From Halichoerus grypus (lineage: Eukaryota > Chordata > Mammalia > Carnivora > Phocidae), in the NCBI RefSeq assembly GCF_964656455.1, contig NC_135725.1, positions 45,854,486-45,918,485 on the forward strand: DNA of 64,000 bases, written 5' to 3'. Below are positions 13,218 to 23,230 of the stretch, one piece after another (the first letter of the stretch is position 1; each line of letters starts with the position of its first letter). The position numbers were made by a program, and so were the translations under genes. The notes beneath the pieces are model-generated. The model was given only the letters and a program-made list of their open reading frames with translations. It had not been told where the DNA came from and ran no database searches.

Positions 13218-13521
13218 GCCAACACTCACTGAGCACTAATTTAATGATTGGGGGGTACTATTGTAATGAATGCTCACCATAAGCTTTTATTAGTGAAGCT
13301 ATCATTCCCTTTTACAGGTGAAGACACCAAGGTCCTAAATGGTGGAGCAATGCTAATCATACACATATGCTGGTGATGCTATCATTATCCCATTTTAAAA
13401 GTGGCAAAACTGAGGTCCAGTGAGCTTGAGAAGCTTGCTCAAGGTCTCAGAGCAAGAGGCTGAGCCAGGATTTGAACCCAGGCAGTCTGACTCTTGGACC
13501 ACAGGCTGACCTCGCTGCTAC
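13218..13521 (-). repeat. MIR SINE, possibly two overlapping pieces
   Basis: The plus strand repeats the middle motif twice (cattcccttttacaggtgaa and tatcccattttaaaagtggc) and ends with gagccaggatttgaaccca. Either one MIR with an internal insertion or two adjacent MIRs. Confidence 0.7.
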
Positions 13522-13944
13522 ATAGCCAAACTCTAATGGCATTCCACATGCCTTGTCCCCACATCAGGCTCCCCATTCCATCACCCAGTCATTGGGCTCT
13601 CATGCAGTTGCAGAGTTAGTTACGGGGTCCCCTTTCCTGTGTAGGGTAGTACCCATGTCATCCTGGACAGAGATGTCAACAGTAATTCATGCATTGAGAA
13701 GCAGCTGAGTTAGGAGAGCAAGGTGCACTGAGGGCCCCCAAGAGTGGCTGGCACTCAAGGCGTGGGGCTATGATGGGAGGATTCAAGGCCAAGAGTGGCC
13801 TTGCTGCAAAGGCATGTATGTGGGAAATTCACATCTTATGAACCAAGCGTATAACTGGTCCAGGGATAGGTCAGGGGGCCTGCTGTTTAGGCTGGCATCT
13901 ACACTATGACAACAGGGAACAGAGTCGGACATGAGCTGACACGA

Positions 13945-14192
13945 GGCAGCAGAGTAACACAAGAAACTTAAACACAGACCGTGAGGCAGGCAGATGTAGG
14001 TTCAGACTGTGGCTCTGCCATTTGTTGCCTGTATCGCTTGGTGAGGCAAGACACAGCCTCTTTACACTTTGGTGTCCTTCTGTGAATGAGGGAGTAGGGC
14101 TAACGTCACGGTTACAGGAGATGGTTTATGTGGACCACTCCACAGGGTGCCCGGCTCACAGTAAGCACTCTGTAAATATTAGTTAGCGGTAT
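13945..14192 (+). repeat. MIR SINE
   Basis: Sequence gtggctctgccatttgttgc, cacagcctctttacactttg and cacagtaagcactctgtaaa. Confidence 0.72.
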
Positions 14193-14277
14193 TAGTGTTT
14201 AGACAGATGGATAGGAGAAGCTCTCCAATCCCAAAGCGCTACATCCAGCATCCTTATTTTAGGTTCATAAAGATGTG

Positions 14278-14374
14278 ACCACAGGGAATGGAAGAATCAC
14301 CCCGCTGATCCCTGCCCAGGTTCCTGATCCAGGAAATCAGGAGCAATTATATGGTGGGGCTTTTAAGCCACCTG
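14278..14374 (+). repeat. 97-bp perfect direct repeat, copy 1
   Basis: It runs from accacagggaatggaagaat to ggcttttaagccacctg and is identical base for base to 15361-15457. Left flank agatgtg and right flank ggtaaatataatgg differ from copy 2. No other LTR sequence surrounds this copy, so it is a displaced duplicate of part of the LTR at 14766-15500. Confidence 0.95.
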
Positions 14375-15069
14375 GGTAAATATAATGGCTTGTTTCGAGG
14401 AAATGTTAAAATCAATATGAGACACTGAATGTATTAGAAAGATCAATTCAGACAGCCATACTGTGACCCCCCCCCGCAATTAATAATGCCAGCTTTCTAG
14501 GGCTTTCTTATGAAAGAAACAAATTCCTTATTCCAACCATTTATGTGAGCTATAGGCAGATTCCTTTCTTTCATGAACAATATCCTGTTCATTTTGTGGC
14601 CCTTGGAAGGGCACTGCTCCATCTTGTTCTGGACTAAACCTTCATCCAAGGCAGGCTGACTATGGCTTTGTCCCTTCCCCACAGCGTGGTCTGTCCAGAG
14701 CACACCAATGAACACACAAACTAATCAATGATCAATGATATGTGTCCCTGAAATAGACTGGGTTCGATTAAAGGTGGTTTCAAATTCTTTGGTATCTTTC
14801 CATTGAGAGGAATCTCCTTCTCTCGTTCTAGAGTCTGGGCTGGGCTTTGTGACTGCTTGATTGGTAGCATGCCGAAGTGACATTCGGGGACTTCCCAGGC
14901 CAGGTCACTGGAATCCTTGCTGCTTCTCCCTGAGCCTCTTGGAAGATTTGTTCTCAGAACCCTGAGCCACTGCGTCCAACCATGTGGAAAGGCCCTGAGA
15001 AAACATGGAGAGTCAGAGGGGTCCAGCTGAGCCCAGCCTTCCAGCTGTGCCTTGAAAGGTGCCAGATGT

Positions 15070-15276
15070 GGGGCGCCTGGGTGGCTCAGTTGGTTAAGCG
15101 TCTGCCTTCACCTCAGGTCATGATCCCAGGGTCCTGGGATTGAGCCCCATGTCAGGTTCCCTGCTCATCGGGGAGCCTGCTTCTCCCTCTCCTTCTGCCC
15201 CTCCCCCTGCTCATGCTCTCTCTCTCTCACTCTGTCTCTCTCAAATAAATAAATAAAATCTTAAAAAAAAAAAAAA
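15070..15276 (+). mobile_element. CAN-SINE inserted in an MLT-type LTR
   Basis: A full-length copy with head, CT-rich segment, aaataaataaa tail and a run of A. The perfect 12-bp duplication gtgccagatgtg occurs at 15059-15070 and 15277-15288, overlapping the first base of the element. It interrupts the LTR at about 14766-15500. Confidence 0.95.
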
Positions 15277-15360
15277 GTGCCAGATGTGAGTGTGAGGCCC
15301 TTTCGGACCTTCTAACCACCTCATCTACTAGCTGAATAACACCAAATGACCTCCATCGAT

Positions 15361-15457
15361 ACCACAGGGAATGGAAGAATCACCCCGCTGATCCCTGCCC
15401 AGGTTCCTGATCCAGGAAATCAGGAGCAATTATATGGTGGGGCTTTTAAGCCACCTG
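15361..15457 (+). repeat. 97-bp perfect direct repeat, copy 2 (inside the MLT-type LTR)
   Basis: Same 97 bases as 14278-14374, offset 1,083 bp. Here the sequence continues naturally into LTR 3' wording (gggtgctttgttacatac), so this is the original context. A 105-codon frame (15346-15660) running through it has no recognisable protein similarity. Confidence 0.95.
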
Positions 15458-15500
15458 CTCCTTGGGTGCTTTGTTACATACACAATAATAGATATGTAAC

Positions 15501-16596
15501 TGCTGGATCTGTGACTCAGGCTCAGAGGCCAAACCGACCACCAGTTAAGGCAACGGCTCAGTCACTACATCGTGGAAGACAGAAGCCCTTGTTTCAAGAA
15601 AATGAGACCAAGGGACAAAGGTCTTTTCGTAAGCCATCGGTCCTAGATGACGTTTCCAGATGAAGCTGAAAACTTGCCTTTGTGAACACTGACTCTATGC
15701 CCCGTGGGGCCAGTGTCCACCGAGGTGGCCGCCAGGAGCATCGGGGAGCCGCCCTTCAGTGTAACGGGGAAACTGCCGCAGCGTGCAAGCCATCCACTGG
15801 TGATGTAACCAGCACGCTCTGTATTGTTAAAAGGTGACAGTTTGGCACGAGGACGTGTGAATTCAAGTGATTAGATGCAAACTAAAAGAGAGACGACTAT
15901 TTCTGAGAGCCGTGGGTTAATTTTTTGGCTGTTCTTGGAATGGAAAATGATTGTGAATTTTGGGGGAAAAATACCCGAGCAATCTGTTTTCTTGGCTGCG
16001 TGCTACGGAGCAATTTTAAAGCATTGAAGTGCTTTCCATATTTTCTAATCACTCAAGTCCAGAACTGATTACGGCTCTCCGCATTCTCTCAGATTCACAC
16101 CACCAGAGCGCTGCCCGTCTTTCAGGGAGAGGTTTCACCTTGAAAGCAGGCACCAGATTTGGAAGGCACATCTTGCTACAGTGGGAACAAACACTTTAAT
16201 TGCACACAGCCCCATAAGGGCCAGGTGTTTCGGAAAATCACTGATGGCTCGACTCCGAGACAAACCCAGATTCACTTTTTCTTATCTCACAGAAACAAAG
16301 CATAACCTTCCCCACGAAACAGGAAGAATGAAAAGCGCTACCAGAAAGTCAACTCTCCCAAACAAACACGAGAGAAATTTAAACTTTGGGGACTTGTGGG
16401 CATGGACACGCATGCATGCATGCATGCACACAGTTGTATATACATAGAATATCTCTGGAATGAGCCCTGATAATTGGTTGCTGTGTGGTTTTCTCTAGGG
16501 AGAACTGGGGGGCTGGAAAAAATTGGGAGTTTGATGGCAGGGGGAGACTTATTTTTTTATCATAGCCTTTTGAATATTTTAAATTAAAAAGAATCA
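15501..16596. other. Intronic DNA, unique
   Basis: Repeat-free. 15990-16250 contains CpG-bearing, non-repetitive sequence and could be a conserved element; this is not testable here. Confidence 0.45.
16411..16430 (+). repeat. (CATG/GCAT)n short tandem repeat
   Basis: Four to five catg units in catgcatgcatgcatgcaca. Confidence 0.85.
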
Positions 16597-16818
16597 GGGG
16601 TGCCTGGGGGGCTCAATTGGTTAAGGCTGACTCTTGATTTCGTCTCAGGTCATGATCTCAGGGTTGTGAGATGGAGCTCTGTGTCGGGCTCTATGCTCAG
16701 AGGAGAGTCTGCTTGTCCCTCTCCCTCTACTTTTCTCCTGGCTCACACACACACACACACACACTCTCTCTCTCTCTCTTAAATAAATAAATAAATAAAT
16801 AAAATCTGAAAAAAAAAA
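16597..16818 (+). mobile_element. CAN-SINE
   Basis: Head ggggtgcctggggggctcaa, body of the older tcttgatttcgtctcagg type, a (CA)n(CT)n expansion at 16743-16778 and an (AAAT)n tail. The flanks share a short aatca-like duplication. It sits just left of a minus-strand MIR. Confidence 0.92.
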
Positions 16819-16871
16819 TCACATGATGCATTATTTTTCAAAATAATGAAACAGAATAATTCCAAACCTGT

Positions 16872-17107
16872 ATATGATACTTATGATCTGCTAGGCAGTG
16901 TGTTAAATGCTTTATGTATATTCATTCCTTTAATCCTTACAACAACCTCATGAAGTAAGCATCCTGATTTTATAGATGAGGAAACTGAGGTACAGAGAGG
17001 TTAGGAAACTTGTCCAAGGTCACACAGCTAGTAAATGCAGAGCTGAGATCTAGACCCAGAGAGTTTGGCTCTGGAATCTGTCCTCTTAATTACTACATAA
17101 TACTGCC
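16872..17107 (-). repeat. MIR SINE
   Basis: A well-preserved reverse copy: ctgctaggcagtgtgttaaa, atagatgaggaaactgaggt and cacacagctagtaaatgcag. Confidence 0.9.
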
Positions 17108-17324
17108 TTGCAAAAAATAAACATACTCAGTTGCCTGCTCATAATCACATTGGGGCAGATAAAATGGTTCTTTTCTTCTTACATGGCCCTTTAGAGTGAT
17201 GGGGTGGAAAAGATGATGGCTCAAAACAACCCAAGATACAATCCACGCGGCTTTAGAGGGCTTTGAAATTCTGTGAATATCAGGTCAAAAGCTTGACATT
17301 GGCCACACTGCTTAATCTTTCTTG

Positions 17325-18175
17325 AGTTTTAGCAGCTACTCTGTGCCAGGTACTCCGCTAGAATTTGGGTGAAACTAGTGAATAAAATAGAGTTCCTGCA
17401 CTCTGGAGATTTACTGCATCCTCAGGGAGACAGGCAGTAAACAAATAATCACACAAATTACAATGTGAGCAATAAGGACAAATGAAAGGGGGCCCGGAGA
17501 GATGAGGATTGGGGCCCTGATTTATACTGGGTGGCCGGGAAATGTCCTGTCGACAGCCAGCTGAAGAATGGGCTGGGGGGGGGCGCCTGGGTGGCTCAGT
17601 AGTTAAGCATCTGCCTTCGGCTCAGGTCATGATCCCAGGGTTCTGGGATCGAGCCCCGCATCGGGCTCTCTGCTCCGCAGGAAGCCTGCTTCTCCCTCTC
17701 CCTCTCCCCCTGCTTGTGTTCCCTTTCTTGCTGTGTCTCTCTCTGTCAAATAAATAAAATCTTAAAAAAAAAAAAAAAGGAATGGGCAGGGGAAGTGGAA
17801 GAGGGCGGGAGAACGAAAAGGATTCTGGGTGGGGGCATAGCCCATGCAAAGACCATGAGGCAGGAAAGAAGCACCTGTCTGAAGACAGAAAGGCCTCTGT
17901 GGCTTAAGCAAAGTGAGTTGAACCGAGTCTGGAGAAAGAGGCAGATCATATACACCATGAGAAGTATCTCACAATTTTTCCAAGAGCCATGGGAAGCCAC
18001 TGCAGGTTATCAGTAGGAGTGACACAATCTGATTTACTTTTGAAGAGGACTACTTGGGGTGCCGTGTGAAAAACATGCAGAGGAGGAGGCAAGGAGGCAG
18101 TGAGAAACCAGTTAGGAAGGCCCCACAGGAACCCAGGCAAGCGATGGGGATGGCTCGGAATAAACAGCTGGCTGA
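17325..18175 (-). repeat. L2 LINE 3' part, split by a SINE
   Basis: The plus strand carries ctctgtgccaggtactccgc, agacaggcagtaaacaaata, gcaaagaccatgaggcagga, aagccactgcaggttatcag and gaaaccagttaggaaggccc, a long reverse L2. The CAN-SINE at 17580-17779 interrupts it with a clear duplication. Confidence 0.8.
17580..17779 (+). mobile_element. CAN-SINE inserted in an L2
   Basis: A complete copy of a younger type with tgtgttccctttcttgctgt in its CT-rich part. The duplication gaatgggc(t/a)gggg occurs at 17566-17578 and 17780-17792. It splits a minus-strand L2. Tails of this kind are typical of arctoid carnivores. Confidence 0.95.
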
Positions 18176-18284
18176 GGGAGGAGGTCGGTTTGCGATCTCC
18201 TTGGGTGGTATGATATTTTATGCGATTAGAATAATAATGTTGGCTATGAAGAGTAACTATGGAGCGTAAGTTCACAGGTGTGAA

Positions 18285-18440
18285 AATGCCTTGTCAACCG
18301 TAAAGCATTGGACAAAGGTAACTCTTACTACAAATGAAGAAACCAAGTACTAGAGAGACTCCAAGTTGCCCAAAGTCACACAACTCCTTAGTGGCTGGGA
18401 GGAAGTTGGTCTGCCATCCCTTCACTCCTCTTTGGGGTGA
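18285..18440 (-). repeat. MIR fragment
   Basis: The plus strand reads acaaatgaagaaaccaagta, gcccaaagtcacacaactcc and ttagtggctgggaggaagtt. Confidence 0.65.
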
Positions 18441-19682
18441 TGGTGTTGGTGGGGGGACCCAGGGGAATTAGAAGAAGGGTAGTGACCAGGTGTAATTCCC
18501 TCGTCTAGTGGGCCTCTAAGTGAAGAGAGTAATGACACTCAGGACGCCCCTGGCTAAAGACTACCTCTAGTAAATAGGACTCACGATCTATGAGGCGGGG
18601 CTCCTTGGAGAATATCACATCAGCTATAGAACTCTCTGGGGTATAAAATGGAGACGTTTCATAATCAAAATGTTCTGTAGTGAGAGGTGACCCCATGATC
18701 CTCACCTATTATTCTGGGTGAGAGCTGAGTATTTAGTGAGGGAAGACAGGACCTGGGGAGCCGTTCTTGAGGTCCCCAAATGTTCTTTCCTTCTTCTGAA
18801 TCTCCTGATGACCTGTACCCTTGAAATTATTCAGCAAAGGTTTATATTGGGTAAGAGCTCTGATTTATGTGACATGATTTGACAATCTCATCCCACGTGT
18901 CCCAGGCCATGCTCTTCCAACGATTCCTGTCAGCCCCCATGTAACGTCAGGCCCAATTACAAGGTCCAGAGATGAAGGGAGAATATACTAGCTTACATTT
19001 GCACCCCTTGCTAGCAGCCTAACTCTGATATTTATTTGACACATAAGATATCTACCTACTGGAAAATTAAATTTTTAGGATAGTTATGCAAGTTAAGAAA
19101 CAGGATGAATCTGTGAATCAGTAAAACTTAAAGAACATAATACTGGATTCTTTGTGATGGTTCATAGGATTACCCTAGGAGGTGAACCAGGCCTTTTGAG
19201 ACTGATCCTAAGCAGTTATGTCCGAGAAATCTCCTTGGATGCTTAGCTCACCCACCACCCTCCAACTGCCAAAGAATCAGGACAATATCAATGTTCTACA
19301 GTGAACATCATTCCCCAAATTATTCAAGGCCCTAAGTCATGGGGTTCTCTTCTCTCTTTTTAAAAAATGCACAATTAATCTCCATCTACAACCTCATTTT
19401 GGAACTGAGGAGGGATGATGAAAGAGAGCTGTCACTCCAGCTGGGAAGGAGAGAAACCTTTTTGCCTTCTCTGCCTCATCACCAACTCTTTATGCTGGAA
19501 GCATCAAAAGACAGAATCAGTACACAGACCTCAGGTCCTACTCCTGGCACAACACTCTCCAACTGTGAACTGAGCTGCTGCAGATAAAGCACACCAAGGG
19601 CCCAGGGTTTCCTCTGGCAGATGCTCCCCACGAGGACAGTGGCAGCCTTGTGTGATGGGAGCATCGTAAACATCCTCTACCA
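18441..19682. other. Intronic DNA just downstream of the 109-bp exon
   Basis: Mostly unique-looking, with no repeat recognised up to the G-rich tract (C-rich on the plus strand). Confidence 0.5.
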
Positions 19683-19714
19683 CCCCCCCCCCCGCCCCGC
19701 ACAAGCTCCCCAGC
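19683..19714 (-). promoter_or_regulatory. G-rich tract at the start of the intron after the 109-bp exon
   Basis: On the gene (minus) strand the intron opens gtaaatatgaggcgttagct and then shows a GGGG run, a second GGGG run and an uninterrupted run of 11 G, all within about 50 nt of the donor. Intronic G runs near 5' splice sites are known binding sites for hnRNP H/F and often strengthen donor use. The three closely spaced runs could also form a G-quadruplex. A splicing role here is inference. Confidence 0.4.
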
Positions 19715-19731
19715 TAACGCCTCATATTTAC

Positions 19732-19840
19732 CTTCAGCGAGTGGGTCAAGGGTGTGAATCATGAGCTGGAAGATGCTATTCCTCATGAGACTGTTGTGGA
19801 GAGAAGCAGAACTTCCACCTCGCTGGAGACGTGGCTTAGT
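19732..19840 (-). CDS. SLC24A2: SLC24A2 (NCKX2) internal exon, 109 bp
   Basis: This exon encodes 36 codons plus one base. It begins TKPRLQRGGSSASLHNSL, continues with MRNSIFQLMIHTLDPLAE, and ends on a split codon G|. The acceptor is ...ctctgctcag and the donor is gtaaatatgagg. The motif MRNSIFQLMIHTLDPLAE is characteristic of NCKX-type exchangers (SLC24 family), and the combination with the preceding 13-residue exon fits NCKX2. The segment is cytosolic, in the regulatory loop between the two cation-binding membrane clusters. Known biology: NCKX2 has a 17-residue segment directly after LAE that is optional in mRNA (51 nt). The phase-1 end fits both outcomes, since G|A. gives E and G|G. gives G. 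I found neither the 51-bp exon nor the following constitutive exon in 1-19731. The intron start is unusually G-rich. SLC24A1 and SLC24A3 are less likely alternatives. Confidence 0.92.
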
Positions 19841-20056
19841 CTGAGCAGAGAAACCAGACAAAAACGCTGTTAGTTCTTGGAAACCATAGGCAAGTGTATT
19901 GCAGATATGCTCTCACTTAGTCTGTTGGTCACTCATTTCTGTCACATGATGACATGCTATTGTAAGAAAGATGTTCAAAGTGCATTTCAAATCCTGCCAA
20001 GGAATGGCCTTCTCACATCCTAAATGAATTCATTGCTACCTTTTTTTTTTTTTTTT

Positions 20057-20205
20057 TGGAGCTTACTAAATGCTAGTCAATGTACTATACACTTCACCCC
20101 CACTGTTTATCTCAATCTCACAATGAGCCCTCTGAACTAGACATGGTCATCATTCCCTTTAGACAGATAAGGACACTGTCTCAGAGAAGTGAAATGAGAT
20201 GAAAA
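20057..20205 (-). repeat. MIR fragment in the SLC24A2 intron
   Basis: The plus strand reads ttactaaatgctagtcaatg, tctcacaatgagccctctga and agacagataaggacactgtc. A T17 run at 20041-20057 precedes it. Confidence 0.6.
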
Positions 20206-20287
20206 ATGGAGGATAGAGAAATGGATCTCAAGTTTGCTTCTCTCAAAGTTTGTTATCTGAACTGGTGGATGGTCTCTAAAATGTTTA

Positions 20288-20493
20288 TTTATTTATTTAT
20301 TTTTAAAGATTTTATTTATTTATTTGACAGAGAGAGACACAGCGAGAGAGGGAACACAAGCAGGGGGAGTGTGAAAGGGAGAAGCAGGCTTCCCGCCGAG
20401 CAGGGAGCCCGATGTGGGGCTCGATCCCAGGACCCCGGGATCATGACCTGAGCCGAAGGCAGACGCTTAACGACTGAGCCACTCAGGCGCCCC
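20288..20493 (-). mobile_element. CAN-SINE in the SLC24A2 intron
   Basis: A full-length reverse-oriented copy whose T-rich tail is on the left and whose head ends ggcgcccc. The perfect 13-bp duplication tctaaaatgttta occurs at 20275-20287 and 20495-20507. It is in the same orientation as the gene, within the 2.8-kb intron. Confidence 0.95.
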
Positions 20494-20507
20494 ATCTAAA
20501 ATGTTTA

Positions 20508-21689
20508 GATTGTGCACCCTATCTATAAAAGTTTTGAGTATGCATATATGTATCTATCTCTGTCTCTATATCCACACATACCAAAATATGAGCATAGCTA
20601 TGATAAAACATTTGCAAAAGGAGAAATTAGGAAGAATAATATAGAAAGTAAATGATAGAGGTGCTAATATTTTCTCCTTGCTCCCCAAAAGAACAGCTTG
20701 TGTATCTCCTGGGGACCTCATCTCTACTCTGGGGACCACAGTTCTAATTCATGAAGCCCTATGGTCTATGTTAAGAGAGATCTAAAGGGAAAGAACCTCC
20801 TATTAAGAATCCACTGAAAAACCTCTTGACTTCCATGCTGGGGGGAGGGGGGCTCCTTTTGCATAAACTACTGGTGTGACCCTTTGGCCAATGAGGTGAA
20901 ACTCACAGGTAAGAGAGGAAGAAAGAACTTCTAGAGATAAGTTACCAACAAACTCTTTTTATGGCGATCTTCAAAAGCAAATAAGCTAAAAAAAGACACC
21001 CTACACCCTCAGGATTTGATGGATTTTTATCCTGACTAGGAACTGCTTCCTCTCACTTTGGTTGATTTTGTGCTAGTTCTCACAGGGGAAGAGGCTTTAG
21101 AAGCAGCCAAGCTTTACAGACAGCCAGATTTAAGAGGGAGCAAGGTAAGGTAATGTGAAGGAATTAATTGCTTATTGAACTTTCGATCCAAAATCTCGAC
21201 ATACAATTTTTCTGGGGCCAGGTAAAAATAAAATATGATTTTCCATGAAGTCTCCCAACTATCTACATTACAGGGCTTTCCAATATATCCAATCATAGTC
21301 AAGACCCACAAGGGGGCTTCCCAAGAAGAGTCCCCCAAGAGACTTCACAACCATATATATTTGGCAAGCGCTACATCCTAGACCAACCCACCTTTAGCAT
21401 TTTAAGATACACATTAGACCACTGAGTGTAACACTAAAGAAATCTGGTTAACTTGGTTAACTTGGACAGTGCCCCAAGGTCTCTTATTTTGTAGAATACT
21501 TATTAACAATCGTGGTCCACACATTTGGGGACAAAGGTGAAAGCCATGGTAACTTGAAGTATGGGCAAAATGCCAGTATGAGATACATGGAGAAATCTGA
21601 ATTTCTTAGTGTGATTTTATTATCATCGATATGCTGTCGGAAATCATACTCCTAACTCTGACGGAAGAAGAATCAGAGGATATTGTGAA
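20508..21689. other. Intronic DNA, nothing recognised
   Basis: AT-rich, with tat/tct-rich microsatellite-like sequence near 20535-20580. Confidence 0.5.
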
Positions 21690-21790
21690 ACTGATCAGGA
21701 GTTCCTCAAAGCAAGAGATTGGGTCTGTACCCCTAGCCCAGTACCAGATCTGACATATCCGATGGGCTCTCAATGAATGTCCTGAGTCTT
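21690..21790 (+). repeat. L2 3' end fragment
   Basis: The wording ttgggtctgtacccctagcc, cagtaccagatctgacatat and gctctcaatgaatgtcctga matches the L2 end. Confidence 0.5.
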
Positions 21791-22645
21791 TGCTCTGAGC
21801 ACTACAGGAGGATGGATGGGGTCATATGTATCTTTATTACTAGTCTCTTCAGTTTTAAAAATCTGTAACATTTTTAATGCATTGTAGTATTTGATTCAGA
21901 TGATTAAGTTTCAAAATATTTTAGGGGCAAGGTTAAGAGACTTGACTAGAGTTGAAATGTAATCACTGTTTGATGGCTGAACACAAAAAACTCTGAAGGT
22001 CATTTCCTTGCCATCTTGCACATTACAGAATGTGATATGTTAACTGGATAGGAACTGGAAAATGTGTTTGTTGTTAATAATTTGTCATAATCACTGTTAC
22101 TATGCTCATTTTAGGAAACTGTAAGAACTTTGTTGTGGAGATCTTCATTGGCAAAGGATTATATCTATTTGGGTATTTTTCTTTTGGGTATTAGTTATAT
22201 ATTAAATACATATGTCTCATGCAGCATTTCTTTTGATGGAACCAAAAGAAATTTCCAACCAGAAATTAAGGGCATGCAGATACATAAAAAATAGATATCA
22301 AGCATTAGATCCCACACTGTCCCCAAATATCAGCTCAACATCCCATGGGATGCAGTTTGGAAATATTTCCTTCTTTCAACTCACATTAAAGTTTATGCCA
22401 AATGAAAGAGAGAAGGCAAACTTTTTGAAATCTAGTCCCAGAAATAATTTGAGTATCAGTGAATATCAGAATACAGTTGACACTAATTATAGGACTGAGT
22501 ATACATATATACCGGTAGATTGAGCCGTTTCAGTATCCCAAGGGGGAGGATGGTTTGTTGAGCACATGAGCCCTCCTCCTCCCACCCCTGTCCCACACTC
22601 TCCACAGGCACACGGACAGGTATAGACAGAGCCACTTCCTCCTAC

Positions 22646-22684
22646 CGGTAGAGCCTGCTCATCCTTGTCCCTGGCTGTAGATGA
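22646..22684 (-). CDS. SLC24A2: SLC24A2 (NCKX2) internal exon, 39 bp
   Basis: A 13-codon exon reading SSTARDKDEQALP. It is preceded in gene orientation by a pyrimidine-rich tract ending ctcttctgcag and followed by the donor gtaggagg. It starts and ends in phase 0, so it joins directly to the 109-bp exon at 19732-19840 to give ...ALP-TKPRLQRGG.... This order and wording match the large cytosolic loop of the K+-dependent Na+/Ca2+ exchanger NCKX2, a plasma-membrane protein that exports Ca2+ and K+ in exchange for Na+, mainly in neurons and cone photoreceptors. The loop lies between the two transmembrane clusters. Identification is from memory of the family, not from a search. Thirteen codons alone would be weak evidence; the neighbour, matching phase and both splice sites make it strong. 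The preceding coding exon should end just before this loop segment, and I did not see it in the remaining 41 kb. Confidence 0.85.
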
Positions 22685-22899
22685 CTGCAGAAGAGAAAAA
22701 GGCAAAAACAGAAGACAAAGAAATAAATCAACAACAAGTCCCATGTCGGTTTTACATTTAATAACAAGCATCAGTATAAGGAAAGATTTGGTTCTTTCTG
22801 CTTCTGGGCAGGGAGGAACCAACACAGGGGGCCAACGGTATAGATTACTAACCAATATATAATGGTTTATTTAGGCCCATGGTACATTCTCCTGGACGC

Positions 22900-23230
22900 T
22901 CAAAAAGTTGAATGGCCATCCCAAATGCCCAGCAATGGAGGGCAGTTCAATCCACTATGGCCCATCCATGCAGTGGAATCCCACGGGGTCATTAAAATAA
23001 ATGAGGTAAGTACACATGTACTGACATGCAAAAGTATCTAAGATATACTGTTCAAGTGACAAAAATTAAGGTCTTATTTGTCATGTCATTTTATAGAAGA
23101 AAATAAATGAACAAAGCTTTAGTATATGTAAAGAAAAAATTCTGCAAGAATCAACACCAAACCGTTATTAGTGGTTATTGTTGGGGGCTGGGATTACAAG
23201 GAAGTATCATCTTCCAAGTATTTTGGAGGG
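22900..23230 (+). mobile_element. Old L1 fragment
   Basis: Characteristic phrases are caatggagggcagttcaatc, agtggaatcccacgggg, atactgttcaagtgac and accgttattagtggttattg, typical of the L1M region around the end of ORF2 and the 3' UTR. It begins about 200 bp from the 39-bp exon. Confidence 0.65.

Larger units (their letters stand above)
14766..15500 (+). mobile_element. MLT-type (ERVL-MaLR) LTR with nested SINE
   Basis: The sequence carries gggctttgtgactgcttgat, gaagtgacattcgggg, a tgagtgtgaggccctttcgg segment after the SINE, then gaagaatcaccccgctgatc and ttttaagccacctg...tttgttacatac. This is the layout of MLT-like solo LTRs. The SINE at 15070-15276 splits it. Its 3' portion (15361-15457) has a perfect extra copy 1,083 bp upstream. 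Confidence 0.65.
1..19731 (-). other. SLC24A2: SLC24A2 downstream intron (partial)
   Basis: Everything 3' of the 109-bp exon in gene orientation is non-coding by inspection. It starts with the donor gtaaatatgagg at 19731 and runs off the window. Signatures looked for and not found were the optional 17-residue exon and the lysine-rich segment that follows it in NCKX2. The intron is therefore at least 19.7 kb. Confidence 0.7.
19841..22645 (-). other. SLC24A2: SLC24A2 intron between the 39-bp and 109-bp exons
   Basis: This 2.8-kb phase-0 intron is bounded by a GT donor (ctac on the plus strand just before 22646) and an AG acceptor (ct just after 19840). It carries a MIR fragment, one complete CAN-SINE (20288-20493) and an L2 tail fragment. 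I see no extra exon in it. Confidence 0.85.

Noticed and set aside
15346..15660. 105-codon frame overlapping the perfect duplication
   Set aside because: It is an LTR sequence read in one frame. The duplication keeps the same frame only because it is a perfect copy.
22487..22855. Longer coding exon around the 39-bp exon (122-codon frame)
   Set aside because: The frame extends past a good acceptor (tcttctgcag) and a good donor (gtaggagg). Only the 13 codons between them resemble NCKX2.
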